This document shows positions 61,486 to 64,000 of a DNA stretch of 64,000 nucleotides, piece by piece. How positions within the stretch are numbered: position 1 is the stretch's first letter; the number at the start of each line of letters is the position of its first letter. Source of the stretch: Kurthia populi. GTDB taxonomy: Bacteria > Bacillota > Bacilli > Bacillales_A > Planococcaceae. The stretch spans positions 62,001 to 126,000 of the forward strand of contig NZ_JBHUOR010000040.1 of the NCBI RefSeq assembly GCF_042686175.1, in the 5' to 3' direction. The position numbers and the translations under genes are program-made. Below the pieces are notes generated by a model. The model saw only the letters and a list, made by a program, of their open reading frames with translations, had not been told where the DNA came from and did not search any database.

Positions 61486-62652
61486 TTAAATACTTAAATA
61501 CTCTTCAAACTTCTGAATAGCACTTTCTTTTGCTTTAGTAGAAACGTGAGCATAGATGTTCATTGTCGTTTGAATATCGCTATGTCCTAAACGATCTTGT
61601 ACCTCTTTAATTTTTGCTCCAGCTTCAAATAGTAGGGAACAATGTGTATGACGTAATCCATGTGTTGTGATTGGTTTGAGATTGTATTTCTTTTGAACTT
61701 GTACAATCCATTTACGTGTTTTTGTTGGTTGTAAAAATTCATTATGTTCATTACTGAAGACTAATTGATTAGGTGATTTTGTGTTAAAACCTAATTTGAA
61801 ATAGTCTTCTTTTTGTTGTTTACGCCATTCTTTCAAGATTTCCATAGTGCGTGAATCCATTGTAATCGTACGTGCAAAGCCTGTTTTTGTGGATTTTACA
61901 TATAGTTGATTATCTTTGCCACGTGAGATAGCTTTACTAATAACGATTTTGTTATGTGTGAAGTCTAAGTCTTTCCATGTAAGTGCTAATGCTTCACCTT
62001 TACGCATACCGCTATAAGCTAGAAGACGGAACAGTGTATAGGCTTTTACATTTTTCTCTTTTTCAAAACAACATAAAAACTCGATTAACTCTTCACGTGT
62101 ATAAAAGTTTTCTTCCGCTTCTTCCATACTCGCTTGTTTCTTCTTTAAAGCGACAGGCATATCTACATAATCAAATGGATTTGATTGAATATAACCCCGC
62201 TTAACTGCAAAATTCATTACTTTCGCAGCGTATGATTTCACTTTTTGGAAGTGTTTCAGTTTATCTGCCCATTCATCTAAGTGCTTTTGGCAAACGTCAA
62301 TTGTAATCTTTTCAATTTTGTAATCACTCATAGATTTTAAAATATGATTTCTAAAAATACCTGTTGTTTTTACAAAGGTACTTTCTTCCACTGTTTTTTC
62401 ATATTGTTTTACCCAAAGGTTATAAACGTCTAAATATGTCTCCGCTACTTGTTTAAAAAATGTACCTTTTTCAATTTGTAGTTTAATCCGAGCTAATTCT
62501 AGTTTTGCTTCTTTTTGTGTTTTGAAGTTTGAACGTCTCGTGCGTTTTTGTTTTCCTGTAAGTGGATCAATACCTACATAAATTTGGAAGCGGTAACGTT
62601 TTTCACCGCTCTTTAACTTATATTTTTCAATTGGTGTTGTATTTTTTGACAT
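61486..62652 (-). CDS. Tyrosine recombinase/integrase
   Basis: 388 residues. N-terminal arm-binding domain (YKLKSGEKRYRFQIYVGIDP), a core-binding SAM-like domain, and the C-terminal catalytic domain with Arg in SGMRKGEALALTW, HGLRHTHCSLLFEAG (HxxR), LGHSD and the nucleophile Tyr in TTMNIYAHV. It should integrate and excise the element at the ssrA-type site. AAGGAG is spaced for the ATG at 62652. Typical of phages and ICEs of Bacillales. Confidence 0.95.
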   Translation of the reverse strand: MSKNTTPIEKYKLKSGEKRYRFQIYVGIDPLTGKQKRTRRSNFKTQKEAKLELARIKLQIEKGTFFKQVAETYLDVYNLWVKQYEKTVEESTFVKTTGIFRNHILKSMSDYKIEKITIDVCQKHLDEWADKLKHFQKVKSYAAKVMNFAVKRGYIQSNPFDYVDMPVALKKKQASMEEAEENFYTREELIEFLCCFEKEKNVKAYTLFRLLAYSGMRKGEALALTWKDLDFTHNKIVISKAISRGKDNQLYVKSTKTGFARTITMDSRTMEILKEWRKQQKEDYFKLGFNTKSPNQLVFSNEHNEFLQPTKTRKWIVQVQKKYNLKPITTHGLRHTHCSLLFEAGAKIKEVQDRLGHSDIQTTMNIYAHVSTKAKESAIQKFEEYLSI

Positions 62653-62757
62653 GATAAATCTCCTTCTATTTTGCGTTGTAAGAGCAATAAAAAGAAGAGA
62701 AATCACCTTCAATATCCATTATACCCCAGTAGATACCAAAGACAATTCCTCTTTTAT

Positions 62758-62982
62758 TTAATAGCTATGATTTTCTAAAAATGTATCAATTTCTTTTCGA
62801 GATACACGCTTGATTCCTTCTACTTCTGCGACACGTAATCCCATTTCACGAAATTTAATAAAGGTGTTATATGATACGCCAGCGTATTTGGCTCCTTCTT
62901 TAAGAGATAGCCATTCTTTTGAGTAATTCGCTTGTGATGTGACAATCATTTTTTTGATTTCTTCTAAAAAATCGTTATTCAT
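62758..62982 (-). CDS. Excisionase-like helix-turn-helix protein
   Basis: 74 residues. A single MerR-type winged-helix region (WLSLKEGAKYAGVSYNTFIK, then GIKRVSRKEIDTFLENH), as in excisionases of the Xis/DNA-binding excisionase family. It lies directly upstream of the integrase on the same strand, the usual position. It would bend attachment-site DNA to favour excision. Its start overlaps the previous small gene by eight bases. Confidence 0.82.
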   Translation of the reverse strand: MNNDFLEEIKKMIVTSQANYSKEWLSLKEGAKYAGVSYNTFIKFREMGLRVAEVEGIKRVSRKEIDTFLENHSY

Positions 62983-63211
62983 CGTGTGTACCTTCTTTTA
63001 ATTCAGAAGCCTTGTAAGTTGTTACAGGATATTTAATGCCGTCTGTTACACGCCATTGTGCTTTTGTTTTGCCTCTACTACCGCCTAACTTGCTAGGGGT
63101 ACTTAAAGTTTGAAAGTCTTCTTTGTTGATTGTTAAGTTCTTGAAAAACTCCTCTGTATTTTCAAATCGTTCTACTAAAGTATTTAAATTGCATCTATTT
63201 TGTTTTTTCAT
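62975..63211 (-). CDS. Small uncharacterised protein of the element
   Basis: 78 residues, basic, without recognised domain. GGAGG is spaced for the ATG at 63211. The 3' end overlaps the excisionase start, so it is translated with it and is the first gene of the xis-int unit. Possibly a small regulator; no function can be read. Confidence 0.65.
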   Translation of the reverse strand: MKKQNRCNLNTLVERFENTEEFFKNLTINKEDFQTLSTPSKLGGSRGKTKAQWRVTDGIKYPVTTYKASELKEGTHDE

Positions 63212-63265
63212 TTTTGTTTCCTCCAAATATTTTTTACAAAATAGTTATATACATTGAAAAAAATC

Positions 63266-63401
63266 TGACAAACAAAAATAGAAAATAAATAAAAAAATTT
63301 TTTAGGGAGTTGTTTTGTCAAAAAATAATCTACCTATATAACTATTGAGACATGACAAATTCAGCAAGATATACATTAGTAATAAAATGTGTTTTTTGTC
63401 A
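63266..63401. promoter_or_regulatory. Four TGACAAA/TTTGTCA sites in the divergent control region
   Basis: TGACAAA at 63266-63272 and 63353-63359, TTTGTCA at 63314-63320 and 63395-63401. The outer pair of the right set is a perfect CATGACAAA (63351-63359) / TTTGTCATG (63395-63403) inverted repeat. This is a likely operator or replication/transfer site of the element. Confidence 0.55.
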
Positions 63402-63427
63402 TGAGTAATACGAAAGGGTAAAACAAA

Positions 63428-64000
63428 ATGAAAAATTATGTATCGGAAACATTTACAAAAGAATTATTAGATGGAATGAATAAAGAGAATATATATTTAG
63501 TAGGATCGGAATGTGGGAGCGGAAAGACAACGGCGATAATGACAAAATTAATTCCTTATGCTAAAGAGCAGAATAAAAAAGTGTTGTTTTTGTGTAATCG
63601 GAAAACTTTAAAAAAGCAGTTAGACCATAAATATAAATGGACTACTAAATATGATGAAATGATTGAAAAGAATTTAAACTTAACCTTAAAAATGTATCAA
63701 AGCATTAATGAAATTATGGAAATGAATTTAGTAGATGAAATTATCGGAATGGATTTTGACTATATTGTGATTGATGAAGCACATTTAATATATGATGCGA
63801 GTGATTATGATTTTAAAGCACATCGTTTTATTCAATTTATAAATGAATGGACTCCTAAAAGTACAATAATTGCTTTGAGCGGTACACCTGACAGCTTTTT
63901 GAAATTAGAAAATTATTTTACACGTAGCATTAAACAAATAAGATATATAAATAAGGAAAATAATAAAATAAGAAGGGTATTACTAACAACGGATAAGAAA
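63428..64000 (+). CDS. DEAH-box helicase-like ATPase, cut off by the window end
   Basis: 191 residues visible. Walker A GSECGSGKTTAIMTKL (about 30-45), motif II DYIVIDEAHLI (about 115), and SGTPD as the SAT-like motif III. This is a superfamily 2 helicase/ATPase, diverged from chromosomal ones, and Asn/Lys/Ile-rich. AAAGGG precedes the ATG. As the first gene after the control region it is likely a replication or defence function of the element; the missing C-terminus decides that. Confidence 0.8.
   Translation, partial: MKNYVSETFTKELLDGMNKENIYLVGSECGSGKTTAIMTKLIPYAKEQNKKVLFLCNRKTLKKQLDHKYKWTTKYDEMIEKNLNLTLKMYQSINEIMEMNLVDEIIGMDFDYIVIDEAHLIYDASDYDFKAHRFIQFINEWTPKSTIIALSGTPDSFLKLENYFTRSIKQIRYINKENNKIRRVLLTTDKK

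Overview
The window reads as chromosome of a low-GC Gram-positive bacterium of the Bacillales, most like the Lysinibacillus/Solibacillus group. The signs are strong AGGAGG ribosome sites, rho-independent terminators at nearly every convergent junction, a B12 riboswitch on metE, a kipI/kipA-like 5-oxoprolinase locus with ycsG and ycsI, an ECF sigma/anti-sigma operon, a SLAP-domain protein and a 7-1-7 Fur box. The genus is inference; there is no rRNA to place it.

Layout. 1-2.9 kb: two tandem membrane GGDEF proteins, the second with its best start separated from the frame by one TA unit. 3.4-8.4 kb: TPR protein, thioesterase, ECF sigma/anti-sigma/YfjL-like operon, a small unknown protein, and a MarR-nitroreductase operon with twin palindromes over its promoter. 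8.7-11.9 kb: a LysM plus M60-like metalloprotease gene split by a frameshift. 11.9-14.5 kb: metE under a cobalamin riboswitch. 14.8-19.6 kb: a signalling set (REC-SpoIIE phosphatase, CheR methyltransferase, CHASE3-HAMP-GAF hybrid kinase). 20-31 kb: BCCT transporter, a CoA-transferase, two LysR regulators and a thiolase, DinB, PepF and a DMT transporter. 31.5-39.3 kb: DUF819 protein, a frameshifted small gene, SLAP protein, a Fur-box AraC regulator and the divergent 5-oxoprolinase locus pxpBC / pxpA-ycsG-ycsI.

39.5-47.4 kb is the most interesting part: five tightly packed, visibly more AT-rich genes. They encode three different dynamin-like large GTPases and, between them, two related proteins with a helical N-terminal half and a C-terminal region that looks like a beta-helix. 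The block is closed off by hairpin terminators and sits between ordinary housekeeping genes. I know of no described system with this gene order. Membrane-remodelling GTPases working with dedicated adaptors, possibly as anti-phage or stress defence, is the best guess.

47.4-60.5 kb: NorA/Bmr-like efflux pump with its MerR regulator, IclR regulator, Excalibur protein, putative esterase, TetR regulator, MarR-MMPL operon, a zinc-protease lipoprotein, an SDR remnant beside an S66 peptidase, a secreted protein, a pentapeptide-repeat protein and a Nudix hydrolase.

60.5 kb to the end: an integrative element. It starts near a short copy of a tmRNA (ssrA) 3' end, followed by an unknown cargo gene, a tyrosine integrase, an excisionase-like protein, a small protein, a divergent control region with TGACAAA inverted repeats, and a DEAH helicase-like gene cut off by the window edge.
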